A stretch of 64,000 nt of DNA from Paenibacillus piscarius (GTDB lineage: Bacteria; Bacillota; Bacilli; Paenibacillales; Paenibacillaceae), in the NCBI RefSeq assembly GCF_022234545.1, contig NZ_JAIEUI010000005.1:62001-126000 (forward strand), written 5' to 3'. Below are positions 51,624-63,604 of the stretch, piece by piece. Below the pieces are notes generated by a model. That model ran no database searches, was not told the origin of the DNA, and saw nothing but the letters and a program-made list of their open reading frames with translations. The position numbers were made by a program, and so were the translations under genes. Positions within the stretch are counted from its first letter, which is position 1. Each line of letters starts with the position of its first letter.

Positions 51624-52418
51624 TTGCGTAATTACTTGGATCTATTGCAGGATATATTGGATAACGGCACAGCCAAGAACGACCGGACCGGCACCGGCAC
51701 CATCTCGGTCTTCGGACGGCAGCTTCGCTTCGATCTCACGAAGGGCTTCCCGCTCGTGACTACTAAGCGCATTCATCTGAAGTCGGTGGTGCATGAGCTG
51801 TTATGGTTCCTCAAGGGAGAGACCAACACGTCGTATCTGAAGGAGAACGGGGTCTCGATCTGGGACGAGTGGGCCGATGAGAACGGCGAGCTGGGACCTG
51901 TCTATGGTTCACAGTGGCGGGCCTGGGAGTCCAAGGACGGCCGTCATATTGACCAGATTGCGAATGTTATCGATTCAATCAGGAACAACCCGGATTCCCG
52001 CCGTCATATCGTCAGCGCTTGGAATGTAGGCGAGATTGAGGAGATGAAGCTTCCGCCTTGTCATTTTGTATTTCAGTTCTATGTGGCGGACGGGAAGCTC
52101 TCCTGTATGCTCACTATGCGTTCTGTGGATACGTTCCTGGGGCTTCCTTTTAACATTGCCAGCTATGCGCTGCTCACTCATATGGTCGCCCAGCAGACGG
52201 GCCTAGAGGTAGGAGAATTCATCTGGTCGGGCGGAGATGTGCATATCTATACCAATCATCTGGAGCAGGTCGCCACACAGCTGGCCAGGGAGCCGTATGC
52301 GCTGCCGACGCTGGTGATCCGCCGCAAGCCTGACAGTATATTTGATTATACCTTTGAGGATTTCGAATTTAAGGATTACGTCCATCATCCGGGGATCAAG
52401 GCACCGGTAGCGATATAG
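51624..52418 (+). CDS. thyA: Thymidylate synthase ThyA
   Basis: ThyA makes dTMP from dUMP with methylenetetrahydrofolate and leaves dihydrofolate, which DfrA, encoded next, reduces. The TTG at 51624 gives 264 residues starting [14 protein letters not shown], the exact length and N-terminus of typical ThyA, with GGGGTG nine bases upstream. An in-frame GTG at 51612 overlaps that site. [12 protein letters not shown] near residue 20, RPVYGSQ-like [11 protein letters not shown] near 90, catalytic Cys in [13 protein letters not shown] near 146, [16 protein letters not shown] near 169 and DVHIYTNH near 205 are visible. Confidence 0.96.
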   Translation: MRNYLDLLQDILDNGTAKNDRTGTGTISVFGRQLRFDLTKGFPLVTTKRIHLKSVVHELLWFLKGETNTSYLKENGVSIWDEWADENGELGPVYGSQWRAWESKDGRHIDQIANVIDSIRNNPDSRRHIVSAWNVGEIEEMKLPPCHFVFQFYVADGKLSCMLTMRSVDTFLGLPFNIASYALLTHMVAQQTGLEVGEFIWSGGDVHIYTNHLEQVATQLAREPYALPTLVIRRKPDSIFDYTFEDFEFKDYVHHPGIKAPVAI

Positions 52419-52466
52419 AGCATTCCATATGCGGATGTGTGATAGCTTGAAGAAGGGAGTGTGCAG

Positions 52467-52958
52467 ATGAGCATAACTATGATCTGGGCGATGGGCTCGA
52501 ACAGGGTCATCGGGAACAATAATGATATCCCTTGGCATTTGCCGCTGGATTTTGCTTATTTCAAGGCAGAGACGCTCGGCAAAAGAATGCTGATGGGGCG
52601 CAAAACCTGGGAATCCCTCGGCAGCAAGCCGCTTAAAGGACGCACCAGCCTGATCCTGACCCGGGACCGCAGCTTCGCGCCTGAAGGCGCTGAAGTGGTG
52701 CATACGCTGGAAGACGCGCTTGCCGAAGGCCGTAAGGAGGATGAGCTGATGGTGATCGGCGGCGCCGAGATCTACAGCCTGATGCTTCCCTTTGCAGATA
52801 AGCTGCAGGTGACACGAATTGATGCAGAGTTCGAGGGCGATACTATTTTCCCGGAGGTAGACTGGAGCGGGTGGAAGGAAGTTTCCAGTACACCGGGGCT
52901 GAAGAATGAGCAGAATCCATATGATTACCATTTCTATGTGTATGAACGCAAGGGATGA
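52467..52958 (+). CDS. dfrA: Dihydrofolate reductase
   Basis: Reduces dihydrofolate to tetrahydrofolate with NADPH. ATG at 52467 follows GAAGGGAG with seven bases between; an in-frame GTG two codons upstream is too close to it. IWAMGSNRVIGNNNDIPWHLPLDFAYFKAETLG spans residues 6-38 with the substrate Asp in LPLDFAYF. LMGRKTWESLG near 43, SLILTRD near 61 and MVIGGAEIYSLMLPFADKL near 95 are standard. Length of 163 is typical. The gene follows thyA directly, the common arrangement in Bacilli. Confidence 0.96.
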   Translation: MSITMIWAMGSNRVIGNNNDIPWHLPLDFAYFKAETLGKRMLMGRKTWESLGSKPLKGRTSLILTRDRSFAPEGAEVVHTLEDALAEGRKEDELMVIGGAEIYSLMLPFADKLQVTRIDAEFEGDTIFPEVDWSGWKEVSSTPGLKNEQNPYDYHFYVYERKG

Positions 52959-53186
52959 CAATGAAGCGTTTTCTCTGACATCAGATGTGAAATAGTACAA
53001 ATAATCAGCAAATTAATCCATTACCGTGCAAAAGTAATGAATGCTACTATAATTAAAATTAGAAATGTTAGTTAGTATAAAATATGCAGAACCTTCATTG
53101 CGCTGTATCATTATCGAATTATGCCGCGGGGATGCAATAGTGTACTATACATCAACACGAAGAGAACGGATGGGGGAAACGTAAAT

Positions 53187-54674
53187 ATGTCTACACCTAC
53201 TGGATTTATGGAGTATAAGCGCCAGCTCCCTGGAGACCGGGAACCCGAGCAGCGCGTGAAGGATTGGGAAGAATTCCATGAGCACCTGTCCGAAGAGGAG
53301 CTTCGCACCCAGGGTGCCCGTTGTATGGACTGCGGCACACCTTATTGCCACACAGGAGTGGATATGAGCGGAGGCACCTCCGGCTGTCCGGTGCATAACC
53401 TGATTCCCGAGTGGAACAATCTGGTCTACCGCGGATTGTGGCGCGAAGCGCTGGAACGGCTGCACAAGACCAACAACTTCCCGGAATTTACCGGCAGTAT
53501 CTGTCCGGCACCATGCGAAGGCTCCTGTACCGTCGGTCTGATCGGACAGCCTGTGACGATCAAGACCATCGAGCTGGCGATTGTGGACAAGGGCTTTGAA
53601 GAGGGCTGGGTTGTTCCGAATCCGCCTGAGAAGCGTACCGGGAAGCGGGTCGCCATTGTTGGTTCGGGTCCGGCAGGTCTTGCGGCGGCTGCACAGCTCA
53701 ACAAGGCAGGGCACACGGTAACGGTCTTTGAGCGCAGCGACCGCATCGGCGGCCTGCTGATGTACGGCATTCCGACGATGAAGCTGGACAAACGGGTGGT
53801 CCAGCGCCGCGTGGATCTGCTGGCGGCTGAAGGCATCGAGTTCGTAGTGAATACAGAGATCGGCAAAGACATACCGGCCCAGCAGCTCGTCGATGAATAC
53901 GATGCCGTTGTCCTCTGCGGCGGAGCGACCAAGGCCCGGCGCTTCAACGTGGAAGGCAGCGACCTGAATGGTGTCATGTACGCCATGGATTATCTGACCG
54001 GGACGATCTCCAGCTATCTGAATTCCGGCCTGGAAGACGGCAAATATGTCTCTGCGGCAGGCAAGGATGTCGTCGTGCTCGGCGGGGGAGACACCGGCTC
54101 CGACTGTGTGGCGACCGCACTGCGCCACGGGTGCAGCAGCATTACCCAGTTCGGTACACACGACAAAGCTCCGCTTACGCGTGATCCGATTGCCAACCCT
54201 TGGCCGCAATTCCCGAATGTCTATACGCTGGATTACGCCCAGCAGGAAGCGAAGGCGGTATTCGGTGAAGACCCGCGTGAATTCTCGATTATGACCACGA
54301 AGTTTGTCGGTGATGAAGCAGGCAATCTTAAGGAAGTGCATACAGTACAGATCCGCCGGATGGTCGATGAGACCGGACGGAAGATCTACCAGCCGGTTCC
54401 GGGAACCGAATCAGTCTTTCCGGCTCAGCTCGCGCTAATCGCGATCGGCTTCGACGGACCGGAGCAGGACCTGATTGAGCAGCTGAAGCTGGAGACGGAC
54501 CGCCGCACCAATGTGAAGGCGCGTTACGGCAAGTACAATACGAATGTGGATAAAGTATTCGCTGCCGGTGATATGCGCCGCGGACAGAGCCTGGTCGTCT
54601 GGGCGATTAACGAAGGCCGTGAAGCCGCACGTGAGGTTGATAAATATCTGATGGGTTCGACCGTACTTGCTTAA
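53187..54674 (+). CDS. gltD: Glutamate synthase small subunit
   Basis: The small subunit supplies electrons from NAD(P)H to the large GltB/GltA subunit for glutamate formation. ATG at 53187 follows GGGGGA; upstream in-frame codons are not conserved. The N-terminal iron-sulfur region has [12 protein letters not shown] near residue 47, then [11 protein letters not shown] and [12 protein letters not shown] near 105. Adenylate-binding [22 protein letters not shown] near 154 and [18 protein letters not shown] near 298 bind FAD and NADPH, and [18 protein letters not shown] near 459 closes the flavin site. Length 495 matches. No large-subunit gene is adjacent in this window. Confidence 0.94.
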   Translation: MSTPTGFMEYKRQLPGDREPEQRVKDWEEFHEHLSEEELRTQGARCMDCGTPYCHTGVDMSGGTSGCPVHNLIPEWNNLVYRGLWREALERLHKTNNFPEFTGSICPAPCEGSCTVGLIGQPVTIKTIELAIVDKGFEEGWVVPNPPEKRTGKRVAIVGSGPAGLAAAAQLNKAGHTVTVFERSDRIGGLLMYGIPTMKLDKRVVQRRVDLLAAEGIEFVVNTEIGKDIPAQQLVDEYDAVVLCGGATKARRFNVEGSDLNGVMYAMDYLTGTISSYLNSGLEDGKYVSAAGKDVVVLGGGDTGSDCVATALRHGCSSITQFGTHDKAPLTRDPIANPWPQFPNVYTLDYAQQEAKAVFGEDPREFSIMTTKFVGDEAGNLKEVHTVQIRRMVDETGRKIYQPVPGTESVFPAQLALIAIGFDGPEQDLIEQLKLETDRRTNVKARYGKYNTNVDKVFAAGDMRRGQSLVVWAINEGREAAREVDKYLMGSTVLA

Positions 54675-54687
54675 ATCCGATAGGCAC

Positions 54688-54728
54688 GAAAAAGCCGTTT
54701 CTCAGCATTGCTGAGAGACGGCTTTTTC
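54688..54728 (+). terminator. Bidirectional terminator between gltD and the chemoreceptor gene
   Basis: GAAAAAGCCGTTTCTCAGCA pairs with TGCTGAGAGACGGCTTTTTC, nearly perfect, with A and T tracts on each side. It can serve both convergent genes. Confidence 0.88.
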
Positions 54729-54747
54729 GCATGTAGCCGCATAGCCC

Positions 54748-54790
54748 GAATGTATGGGGAAAACAGCATACATTGTGGTCGCACGCAGGC
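54748..54790 (+). repeat. Solo copy of dispersed hairpin repeat with tail
   Basis: AATGTATG and CATACATT form perfect 8-bp arms around GGGAAAACAG. The following GTGGTCGCACGCAGG matches the tail of the mutS-mutL array units, showing that the full 51-bp unit is the mobile or conserved element. It lies 20 bp past a terminator. Confidence 0.75.
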
Positions 54791-54822
54791 GCATGGCCTT
54801 CACCGCTCACATGCCACGGGTG

Positions 54823-56823
54823 CTAGTCTTCCAGCTTGAACCGTTCAATCTTAAGCTGCAGATCGCCCGCCATTCTGGACAGCTCCGTAGAGGAGGCAGA
54901 GATCTCTTCCATGGACGCGAGCTGTTCTTCTGTAGCTGCCGTTACACTCTGGAAGGCGTCTGAGGTGGAACGGGAGATGCCGGAGATTTCGTGTACGGAA
55001 GCGGCAACCTCCTGCGTTCCCGCTGACATTTGCTCAGTAATAGCCGAGATGTCATGCAGCTGGCTGTTGATTTTGGCGGTAGACTGTTCGATGCTGATGA
55101 AGGATTGCTTGGCTTCGGCGGTAACCTGAATACCCAGCTCAACATCAGCTGCAACGGTATGCCGGATCGCTTCATAGGTCTGGTCGATCAGCCGGGTCAT
55201 CTGCTGCAGGGTATCTTGAATATTCCCGGCGGTATTCTTCGATTGATCGGCCAGCTTCCGCACCTCTGCCGCCACGACAGCGAAGCCCTTGCCCTGCTCT
55301 CCGGCCCGGGCTGCTTCAATGCCGGCATTCAGCGACAGGAGATTCGTCTGCACGGCAATGGCGGAAATTGCACTGCTCATCGCGGAGACTTCATCGTTCA
55401 GGCCGTTTAATTGCCCGATTAGCTGTGAAGAGTGATGAGTAGAGGTCCTGATGGCATCCATTTGCTGGCTGACCTGTTCCATCTTCCGGCTGCCGCTGCG
55501 CACATCTGCTTCAGTGCTCGCGGAAGAATCGACGATGGAGGAGGCGGCTTCGGCAATCCTTTGAATACCGGAGGACATTTCCTCCATTGCGCGTGAGGTT
55601 TCTGCCATGGCCGAGGTCTGTGTCTGCGCACCTTCAGAGGATTCCTGCACCAGTTCAGCCACGTAGGCGGTAGCTCTTGAGTTCTCTTCGGTTGTGGCAT
55701 TCAATTGCTGGCTTGCGGCTGCCAATTGCCCCGAAGTGTCGGAAATATCAGAGACGATACCGCGCAAAGAGCCTACCATCAGGTTGTAATTCTGTGCCAG
55801 CTGACCGATCTCATCCACCCGGTTCAGCTCAATCTGCTCATTCAGATAGCCTTCGCTTACCCGCTGTGCAGAACGGTTCAGGCTGCGGATCGGCTTCGTA
55901 AGGGAGCGGACAATCAGGTACATCAGGGTTAACGCAACAATCAGGGCAATGGCCAGAACCGTCAGTCCTGTAAAGATAATGGGCTGTGAGGCATCCGAGA
56001 ATTCTTGAGTGGGCAGGATGCCTACAATTTTGAACCCGGTATTCGGATCGGTTGTATAATATCCCTGCATATCCATCTCCGTGTCCGGATTGGTATAATT
56101 CAGGTCCCCGCTGTCGTTAACCAGCAGCTTCACGATATAGTCTGCTACATCCTCACCTGCAGCTTTGCCGGGATGAGAGACAAATTTATGATTACGGTCC
56201 ACAATGTAGAAGTATCCGGTTTCCCCTGGATGGGTGGTATGAAGCCTTTCACTCATTGCCTTCAGGTTGAGGCTGGTGGTGACTGCTCCTTTGCCGTCCT
56301 TCAGCGAATGGGAGAGGAACAATGTATAATTGCCGGTGGTTGCCGAGACAAAAGGATCAATGATTGTAGTGGTGCCGGCATTCTGCATGGACGCCTTATA
56401 CCAGTCCCGCGTACGCGGATCATAATCCTGCTTGCCGGGGTCCGGGGCCTTCATCCAGGCACCTTGTTCGTTGCCCACGGTAAGAATCTCCAGCTCGGGA
56501 TGTGCCTTCATGAACTGATCAATGAGTGTTCGTGTTGCGGGAGCCTTCACATCGACCTCGGAGGACTCAATCTGGTTGCTGAGCAAATCTACATTCCGCA
56601 TTGCAGCGGATACATATTCTTGAATGGTCCCGGCGACCAGATCGACACTGGAATGCGTGGCTTTCTGCATCCTAAGCTCCAATTCCTGTTTCGCGCTGGA
56701 ATAGGAGAAATAACTGACCAAGAGGATCGGAATCACCAGCATAATGGTGAAAAGCATCATCATCTGTCTTTGCAGCGATCGTGATCTGAGCTTGCTGGTG
56801 AAGCGGTTGACTGACTTGAACAT
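54823..56823 (-). CDS. Methyl-accepting chemotaxis protein
   Basis: A 666-residue chemoreceptor. ATG at 56823 follows AGAGGGGG; the upstream frame is not conserved. The first membrane segment is at about residues 22-42 ([20 protein letters not shown]). An extracytoplasmic dCache-type sensor ([12 protein letters not shown] near 125, [15 protein letters not shown] near 218) runs to about 290. The second segment is at about 292-316, followed by HAMP ([20 protein letters not shown]) and the signalling domain, with the hairpin tip [35 protein letters not shown] around 515-549 in full agreement with the family. The ligand is unknown. A SigD-type promoter lies upstream. Confidence 0.96.
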   Translation of the reverse strand: MFKSVNRFTSKLRSRSLQRQMMMLFTIMLVIPILLVSYFSYSSAKQELELRMQKATHSSVDLVAGTIQEYVSAAMRNVDLLSNQIESSEVDVKAPATRTLIDQFMKAHPELEILTVGNEQGAWMKAPDPGKQDYDPRTRDWYKASMQNAGTTTIIDPFVSATTGNYTLFLSHSLKDGKGAVTTSLNLKAMSERLHTTHPGETGYFYIVDRNHKFVSHPGKAAGEDVADYIVKLLVNDSGDLNYTNPDTEMDMQGYYTTDPNTGFKIVGILPTQEFSDASQPIIFTGLTVLAIALIVALTLMYLIVRSLTKPIRSLNRSAQRVSEGYLNEQIELNRVDEIGQLAQNYNLMVGSLRGIVSDISDTSGQLAAASQQLNATTEENSRATAYVAELVQESSEGAQTQTSAMAETSRAMEEMSSGIQRIAEAASSIVDSSASTEADVRSGSRKMEQVSQQMDAIRTSTHHSSQLIGQLNGLNDEVSAMSSAISAIAVQTNLLSLNAGIEAARAGEQGKGFAVVAAEVRKLADQSKNTAGNIQDTLQQMTRLIDQTYEAIRHTVAADVELGIQVTAEAKQSFISIEQSTAKINSQLHDISAITEQMSAGTQEVAASVHEISGISRSTSDAFQSVTAATEEQLASMEEISASSTELSRMAGDLQLKIERFKLED

Positions 56824-56907
56824 TGGAACGGTTCCCCCTCTGGTACATAGAAATCGGCTGGCAGCATAACTAACCGTTTCTCTCTGAATACCTCTTCTCA
56901 TACTGGA

Positions 56908-56934
56908 TTATCGACACATTCTTTTCATATCTTA
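56908..56934 (-). promoter_or_regulatory. SigD-type (motility sigma) promoter of the chemoreceptor gene
   Basis: On the minus strand TAAG and GTCGATAA are separated by 15 bp, close to the SigD consensus TAAA-N15-GCCGATAT. It fits the usual control of chemoreceptors in Bacilli. Confidence 0.6.
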
Positions 56935-56986
56935 AGGTATTTGCTGCAAAATATTTAATTGCATTCACGATCTATTCATCGCCGGC

Positions 56987-57015
56987 TTGACGCAGTCCGA
57001 AATATCGTATAGATT
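56987..57015 (+). promoter_or_regulatory. SigA promoter of proS
   Basis: TTGACG and TAGATT are separated by 17 bp, directly upstream of the T-box leader. Confidence 0.65.
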
Positions 57016-57283
57016 AAGTACCAACATTTACAACGTAACAGCGTTGACCGAGGACCTGGTATCCGTAAGCGCCGGAAGCAGAGAGGGGATTCACCGGCTG
57101 AAAGATCCCCCGTGTGCGCGGGACACCAATCCTGCCTCGGAAGCTGCAGCATATGCTGAAGATGGGCATAAGTCTGCCGGCCCCGGCCGTTATCCGGATT
57201 AGAGGACCGCAGGCTTGGATAGTCTTGAGGTTGAAACAGGGTGGTAACACGGCGCATTCGTCCCTGACGGATGTGTCTTTTTT
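57016..57283 (+). promoter_or_regulatory. T-box leader of proS
   Basis: The 3' part has the conserved T-box AGGGTGGTAACACGGCG at 57238-57254. A hairpin CATTCGTC/GACGGATG and TCTTTTTT (57255-57283) follow, acting as the terminator that competes with the antiterminator. Upstream GC-rich stems include one with GGGGATTCACC pairing near 57090. Uncharged tRNA-Pro would stabilise the antiterminator and allow proS transcription. The specifier codon could not be fixed by eye. Confidence 0.82.
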
Positions 57284-57350
57284 GCGTCCTCATTTGGCAG
57301 TGAAAAGATCTTAAGCTGTACACACTTATCGACGAAAGAGGCTGATCTGT

Positions 57351-59081
<1,731 letters not shown>

Positions 59082-59145
59082 ATTGAGGCTTTGGTAAAAT
59101 AGGGGAATACCGCATGGATTGCCGCCTTGGAGAGGAGGGAGAGGC

Positions 59146-59559
59146 ATGTTTGGACGCTTGAGACGCAGGCTTGACAACGCCAGACAGATGCAGAGAATAC
59201 GCAAGGAGCATCCCGAAGAGATCCGCCGCCTATTGGAAGAGCGGGCCAGGGAACAGCAAGTCCCGGTAGAGCCAGTACCCGCAAAATCCGGGCCGTGGAT
59301 TCTCTTCTTCCGGTGTCTGCTGTATGTGGTAACAGCGGTCGTTATCCTTATAATTATTGCAGGGGCAGCACAGTCAGACTCGCCGGTATTCACAGCGCTG
59401 GCCTTTGCCCTGCTGCTGGATGTGCTGTATATGATAGCGGCGCTGGTCCAGCCGGCGATTGTTTTTGTCCGCAGACAATGGTCCCGGGAAGATGTGCTGG
59501 AGCTGTTCGGCCTGCTGACGCTGGCGCTGATTGTTCTGATGGTAATCTTCCGCCCTTAG
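59146..59559 (+). CDS. Small membrane protein of unknown function
   Basis: A 137-residue protein. ATG at 59146 follows GAGGAGGGAG; an upstream in-frame start lacks a site. The first 45 residues are basic and helical (FGRLRRRLDNARQMQRIRKEHPEE). Three membrane segments follow at about residues 51-72, 81-102 and 116-135. There are no catalytic motifs and no recognised family. It lies between proS and topB, without a clear terminator before it. Confidence 0.7.
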   Translation: MFGRLRRRLDNARQMQRIRKEHPEEIRRLLEERAREQQVPVEPVPAKSGPWILFFRCLLYVVTAVVILIIIAGAAQSDSPVFTALAFALLLDVLYMIAALVQPAIVFVRRQWSREDVLELFGLLTLALIVLMVIFRP

Positions 59560-59601
59560 ACACCGGGGTTCCTATGAAGAGTCCATTTCCGTTACGGAAA
59601 A

Positions 59602-59610
59602 TGGTATAAT
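59602..59610 (+). promoter_or_regulatory. Extended -10 promoter of topB with near-palindrome upstream
   Basis: TGGTATAAT is a full extended -10. Directly upstream, 59583-59604 carries the offset near-palindrome CCATTTCCG / CGGAAAATGG, where a -35 or an operator would lie. Confidence 0.5.
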
Positions 59611-59660
59611 AGAACACTGGACATCTTTTTTATGTTATCAAGGGTAAGGAGCGATTATTT

Positions 59661-61919
59661 TTGAAGACACTCATTATTGCGGAGAAACCGGACATGGGGC
59701 GGAATATCGCCGCCGCAATAGAACCGAAGGCCAAAAATTACCGATCCTATCTGGAAGGGGAGCAGTACATCATCACCTGGGCTATCGGCCATCTGATCGG
59801 CCTGGCCGAGCCGGAAGCGTATGATGCCAAATACAAGAAGTGGAATATTAACGATCTGCCGATTATCCCGGAGCAGTTCAAGCTGGTACCCAATGCGCGT
59901 ACACTGGATCAGCTGAAGGTGATCGGCGAGCTGGCGAAGCGCAGCGATCTGCTGGTCAATTCCTGCGATGCCGGGCGGGAGGGCCAGCATATTTTCTCGC
60001 TGATTCAGCGCCATCTGAAGCTGAGCCAGCCGGTGAAGCGGCTATGGATCTCCGACCTGACGCCGGAGACGATCCGCAAGGGCTTCCAGGAGCTGAAGGA
60101 CGGCTCGGAATACGAGAATCTGACCAAGGCGGCCAGAGCCCGCAGTGAAGCCGACTGGCTGATCGGGATGAACGGGTCGCGCGCTTTTACTACAAGGCAT
60201 AATGTCTTGCTCTCCGTAGGCCGGGTCCAGACCCCGGTTCTTGCACTGATCTATGACCGGCAGAAGACGATTGAGGCGTTCTCGTCGTTGAAGTTCTTTG
60301 AGGTGGAAGGCCATTTCACCCAGAAAGAGCTGACCTACAAGGGGATGTGGCAGGGGGACAGGTTAACGGACTCAGCCAAGGCGGAGGCGCTCGCGAATAA
60401 GGTCAAGGGGAAGCCGGCCAGAATCGGCAGCTATGAGGTCAAAGACACCAAGGAATATCCGAACAAGCTGTACGATTTGACGCTGCTGCAGCGTGAAGCG
60501 AACGGGAAATATGCCTTCTCGGCCAAAAAAACGCTCGATCTCGCCCAGGTGCTCTACGAGAAGCATAAAGTGATCTCTTATCCGCGTACCAACTCCAACT
60601 ATGTCACAGAGCAGAACATTCCCCAGATGCAGAAGACGCTGTCGTCCCTGCAGGGGACGCAGTATGACGAATGGGTCAAAGGGGCGAACCGCAGTCTGGT
60701 GCATACAGGCAACAAGTTCATCTGCAATCCGTCCAAGGTGGAGGATCACCATGCCATTCTGCCGACCGGGCGCAAAGCGAACGGGCTAAGCACGGACGAA
60801 GCCAAGCTGTTCGACCTGATTGTCCGCCGCTTCCTGGCCCAGTTCTATCCGGCCGCCGAGTACAAGGTACATACGGTGATCACCGAGGTGGAGGAGGAGA
60901 AGTTCAAGACAACCGTCAAGGAGCTGCTCAGCCTCGGCTGGAAGGTAATCTACGCGGACCAGAAGAAGGACAAGCCCAAGGCCAAAAGCAAGGGCAAGGA
61001 GGACGAAGAGGAGGAGGAGCTGGAGGTCAATGAGCCGTTCTCGATTGATGCCGGGGGGGAAGTGCTCTGCAGCGATGCTATCGTGAAGGAGAAGGACACC
61101 CAGCCTCCGAAGCATTACACGGAAGGAACCCTGCTGAAGGCGATGGAGAGCGCGGGCAAGCAGATTGAGGATGAGGAGCTGCGCGATGCCATGAAGGATT
61201 CCGGTCTGGGGACTCCGGCGACGCGTGCGGCGACGATTGAGCGGCTGAAGAATGTCGGCTATGTGGAGATGCAGGGTAAAAAAATCGCCATCACCCAAAA
61301 GGGCCGGACGGCGATTGAGCTGATCCGCGGGGCGGGTGTGGAGCTGCTGACCTCCCCGGAGATGACCGGGCAGTGGGAGCGCCGTCTGAACGAGATCGCG
61401 CGCGGCACTGCAGCGGACGGCCAGTTCATGGAGAACGTGAAGCGGTTCGCCTCCATGATAGTGGACAAGGTCCGCGTCCAGTCGCGGGCCGCCAAAACCT
61501 CCTTCGAGGGGGATACCCCTGCGAAGGGCAGCGGGCCCAAAGGGCGTTCCGCCGCCACTGCGCCGCGCAAGGCCGGCGAACGCCAAGCTGCCGCCGATAA
61601 GCCGGCGGCTTCACGTAAGCGCAGTGCACCGGCCGCATCCGATGGGCCGAAGATCATCGGCAGCTGCCCGCGCCCGGGCTGCGGCGGCATGATCTTCATG
61701 GGCCGCAAGGGCTATGGCTGTTCCCATTACAAGGAAGGCTGCAGCTTCGTGATCTGGAAGGAGAACTACGGCCGGAATCTTACCGATTCCCAGGTGAAGG
61801 CCCTGATTGAGAAGGGCCGGACGGGGAAGCTGAAGCTGGCCGGGGAGGACGGGGCACCGTATGAAGGCAAGCTGGTGCTGGATAACCGGGATACCGGACA
61901 GCTTACCGTAGAACGTTAA
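59661..61919 (+). CDS. topB: DNA topoisomerase III
   Basis: A type IA topoisomerase that decatenates and relaxes DNA through a 5'-phosphotyrosine. The TTG start follows AAGGAG with nine bases between. The TOPRIM domain begins at once (KTLIIAEKPDMGRNIA), with NSCDAGREGQHIF near residue 98. The active Tyr is in VISYPRTNSNYVTEQ near residue 307, and the domain DSGLGTPATRAATIERLKNVGY near 513 is typical. An acidic/basic insert lies at about 432-456. After a Lys/Ala-rich linker a C-terminal zinc finger (CPRPGCGGMIFMGRKGYGC and a fourth Cys) ends the protein. At 752 residues it is a little longer than B. subtilis TopB (727). Confidence 0.95.
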   Translation: MKTLIIAEKPDMGRNIAAAIEPKAKNYRSYLEGEQYIITWAIGHLIGLAEPEAYDAKYKKWNINDLPIIPEQFKLVPNARTLDQLKVIGELAKRSDLLVNSCDAGREGQHIFSLIQRHLKLSQPVKRLWISDLTPETIRKGFQELKDGSEYENLTKAARARSEADWLIGMNGSRAFTTRHNVLLSVGRVQTPVLALIYDRQKTIEAFSSLKFFEVEGHFTQKELTYKGMWQGDRLTDSAKAEALANKVKGKPARIGSYEVKDTKEYPNKLYDLTLLQREANGKYAFSAKKTLDLAQVLYEKHKVISYPRTNSNYVTEQNIPQMQKTLSSLQGTQYDEWVKGANRSLVHTGNKFICNPSKVEDHHAILPTGRKANGLSTDEAKLFDLIVRRFLAQFYPAAEYKVHTVITEVEEEKFKTTVKELLSLGWKVIYADQKKDKPKAKSKGKEDEEEEELEVNEPFSIDAGGEVLCSDAIVKEKDTQPPKHYTEGTLLKAMESAGKQIEDEELRDAMKDSGLGTPATRAATIERLKNVGYVEMQGKKIAITQKGRTAIELIRGAGVELLTSPEMTGQWERRLNEIARGTAADGQFMENVKRFASMIVDKVRVQSRAAKTSFEGDTPAKGSGPKGRSAATAPRKAGERQAAADKPAASRKRSAPAASDGPKIIGSCPRPGCGGMIFMGRKGYGCSHYKEGCSFVIWKENYGRNLTDSQVKALIEKGRTGKLKLAGEDGAPYEGKLVLDNRDTGQLTVER

Positions 61920-61957
61920 GAAGCGCCCCGCCAGGTTCTTCCCGGCGGGGCGCTTCA
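61919..61957 (+). terminator. Hairpin between topB and the DsbA-like gene
   Basis: GAAGCGCCCCGCC pairs perfectly with GGCGGGGCGCTTC. T runs on both sides are short, so termination strength is uncertain; its place between convergent genes supports a bidirectional role. Confidence 0.65.
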
Positions 61958-61974
61958 TTAGCATTAAGACTGCA

Positions 61975-62709
61975 TTACGGTGCAGCATTTAAGGCTGCTT
62001 CAATCGCGGCGCTCAGGCCCTCATAAGAGGAATCGGGCAGCAGCACGCCGTTCACCATGAACTTAGGTGTGCCGTTCACGCCGTAAGCGCCGGCGATCTT
62101 GAAGTCTTCCTTGACATCGTACATATACGTATGGTTCTTCAGATCCTGCTCGAATTGCCCGTAGTCAATGCCTTCAATATTGTCCTTCACGAACCCGAGG
62201 ATGAACTTCTGGGTGGCCCAGATCTTGCTCTCATCACCCTGGTTGGCATAGAGCTTGTGCAGGTATTCCCAGAACTTCTCGTTGCTCTGTCTGTAGACGG
62301 CTTCTCCGGCACTGGCGGCGAGATAGGAATCCCGGTCAATGAAGGCGAAGTTCATGAAATAGAGCTGGGTTTTGCCGGTGTCTACATAATCCTTAATAAA
62401 GGTATCCAGATAGGACTCAGTCCAGTTTTTGCAGGCCGGGCATTTGAAATCGGCGAATTCAATCACCTTCACCTTGGCCTCATCGCTGCCCAGACGCGGC
62501 TGCTTCTCGTATTTCAGCCCGTCCACCACGATCTTGCCTTTCACATCGGTGTAATTCGGGAGGTTGTCCAGCTCAGCCGTGCCGGAGGACCTGCTTCCGG
62601 TCAGAACGAAGACCAGAATCAGTGCCAGCAGTACAACAATGACGGCAAGCAGCATAGGGAGCAGCCGTCCGCTTGCCTTGGTATTCCTGGATTGCTTGGG
62701 TTTGTTCAT
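61975..62709 (-). CDS. DsbA/BdbD-like thiol-disulfide oxidoreductase, membrane-anchored
   Basis: A 244-residue protein with a basic N-terminus and one membrane anchor at about residues 17-37 (LPMLLAVIVVLLALILVFVLTG). The outside part is a DsbA-type thioredoxin fold: VKVIEFADFKCPACKNWTESYL near residue 83 with a CPAC active site, a helical insertion, and GVNGTPKFMVNG near 212 holding the cis-Pro. It should form or shuffle disulfides in exported proteins. A BdbC-type membrane partner is not visible nearby. ATG follows AGGAGG. Confidence 0.9.
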   Translation of the reverse strand: MNKPKQSRNTKASGRLLPMLLAVIVVLLALILVFVLTGSRSSGTAELDNLPNYTDVKGKIVVDGLKYEKQPRLGSDEAKVKVIEFADFKCPACKNWTESYLDTFIKDYVDTGKTQLYFMNFAFIDRDSYLAASAGEAVYRQSNEKFWEYLHKLYANQGDESKIWATQKFILGFVKDNIEGIDYGQFEQDLKNHTYMYDVKEDFKIAGAYGVNGTPKFMVNGVLLPDSSYEGLSAAIEAALNAAP

Positions 62710-62827
62710 GAAGGAGCCTCCTGCGCGATATGGAAATCTACTCCAATAGTATAATCATACCGCGGCAGGCTGCCTATGCCATTTGTAACATCCTGCCGGC
62801 AGGCAGGAGGCGGGTGGTCCTCAGCAT

Positions 62828-63580
62828 TCAGCCGTGATGCTCGCGCAGGGCGGCCATGCGGATGACCGGAGGAACCTCGTCAATGGCAGAGATGGTCATC
62901 ACCGACTGCTGCATTTCGCGCTGAAGCTCAACCAGATTGTAGAGCCATTCGTTCTGCTGCTTCAGATAGATGCTGTTGATGCCGGCCGTCAGGGCGGGAA
63001 GCACATCGGTCCGCAGGGAGTTGCCGATCATCCAGGTAATACTCCGGTCAAAATGGTAGGTGTTCAGGATCTGCTCCAGAGACTCCACATTCTTATGCTG
63101 GCGGATATAGATCCGGTCATCGAAGTATTCGTCCAGCTTCATCTGGGCGATTTTGCGCTGCTGGATGGCATCATCACCGCCGGTATAGAGGTAGAGGGAG
63201 TGCCCGTCCTGCTTCAGGGTATCGAGTGTCTCGACCATCCCGGGATAGGCTTCAACTTCCTGATCGTACACGCTCATTCCAAGCTTCATCAGCTGCTGCT
63301 CTTCGAGAGCTTCAGGCATACGGTTATATTTGCCGCAGAAATAGCGGTAAGTGGCAATGAGGGATTTCGGGAAATTATCACTGGCCAGCCCGCTGGTGCT
63401 GACGGTCTCTACGTCAATCTCGACCTGCTTGCTGCGGAATTCACTCATCGAGGGGCCATAAGCGCCGAACCAGCCGTTCATCAGCTCGAAATAGCGTCCC
63501 AGAATAAGATCAAAGTATTTGTTGCAATGCACCAGAGTGTCGTCCAGATCAAAGATGATTTGTTGCGGCAAGTATTTCAT
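62828..63580 (-). CDS. HAD-family hydrolase
   Basis: A 250-residue phosphatase-like protein. Motif I is IIFDLDDTLVHCNKYFD near residue 9, motif II LYLYTGGDDAIQQRK near 112 (Thr rather than Ser or the usual TN), and motif IV WMIGNSLRTDVLPALTAG near 172, where the first acidic residue of GD is replaced by Asn. A helical cap lies between motifs I and II. ATG at 63580 follows AGGAGTGA; a GTG three codons upstream overlaps that site. The gene is 24 bases downstream of the regulator gene on the same strand, so the two are probably co-transcribed. Substrate unknown. Confidence 0.85.
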   Translation of the reverse strand: MKYLPQQIIFDLDDTLVHCNKYFDLILGRYFELMNGWFGAYGPSMSEFRSKQVEIDVETVSTSGLASDNFPKSLIATYRYFCGKYNRMPEALEEQQLMKLGMSVYDQEVEAYPGMVETLDTLKQDGHSLYLYTGGDDAIQQRKIAQMKLDEYFDDRIYIRQHKNVESLEQILNTYHFDRSITWMIGNSLRTDVLPALTAGINSIYLKQQNEWLYNLVELQREMQQSVMTISAIDEVPPVIRMAALREHHG

Positions 63581-63604
63581 GAGGCTCACTCCTATAGTTA
63601 GTCG

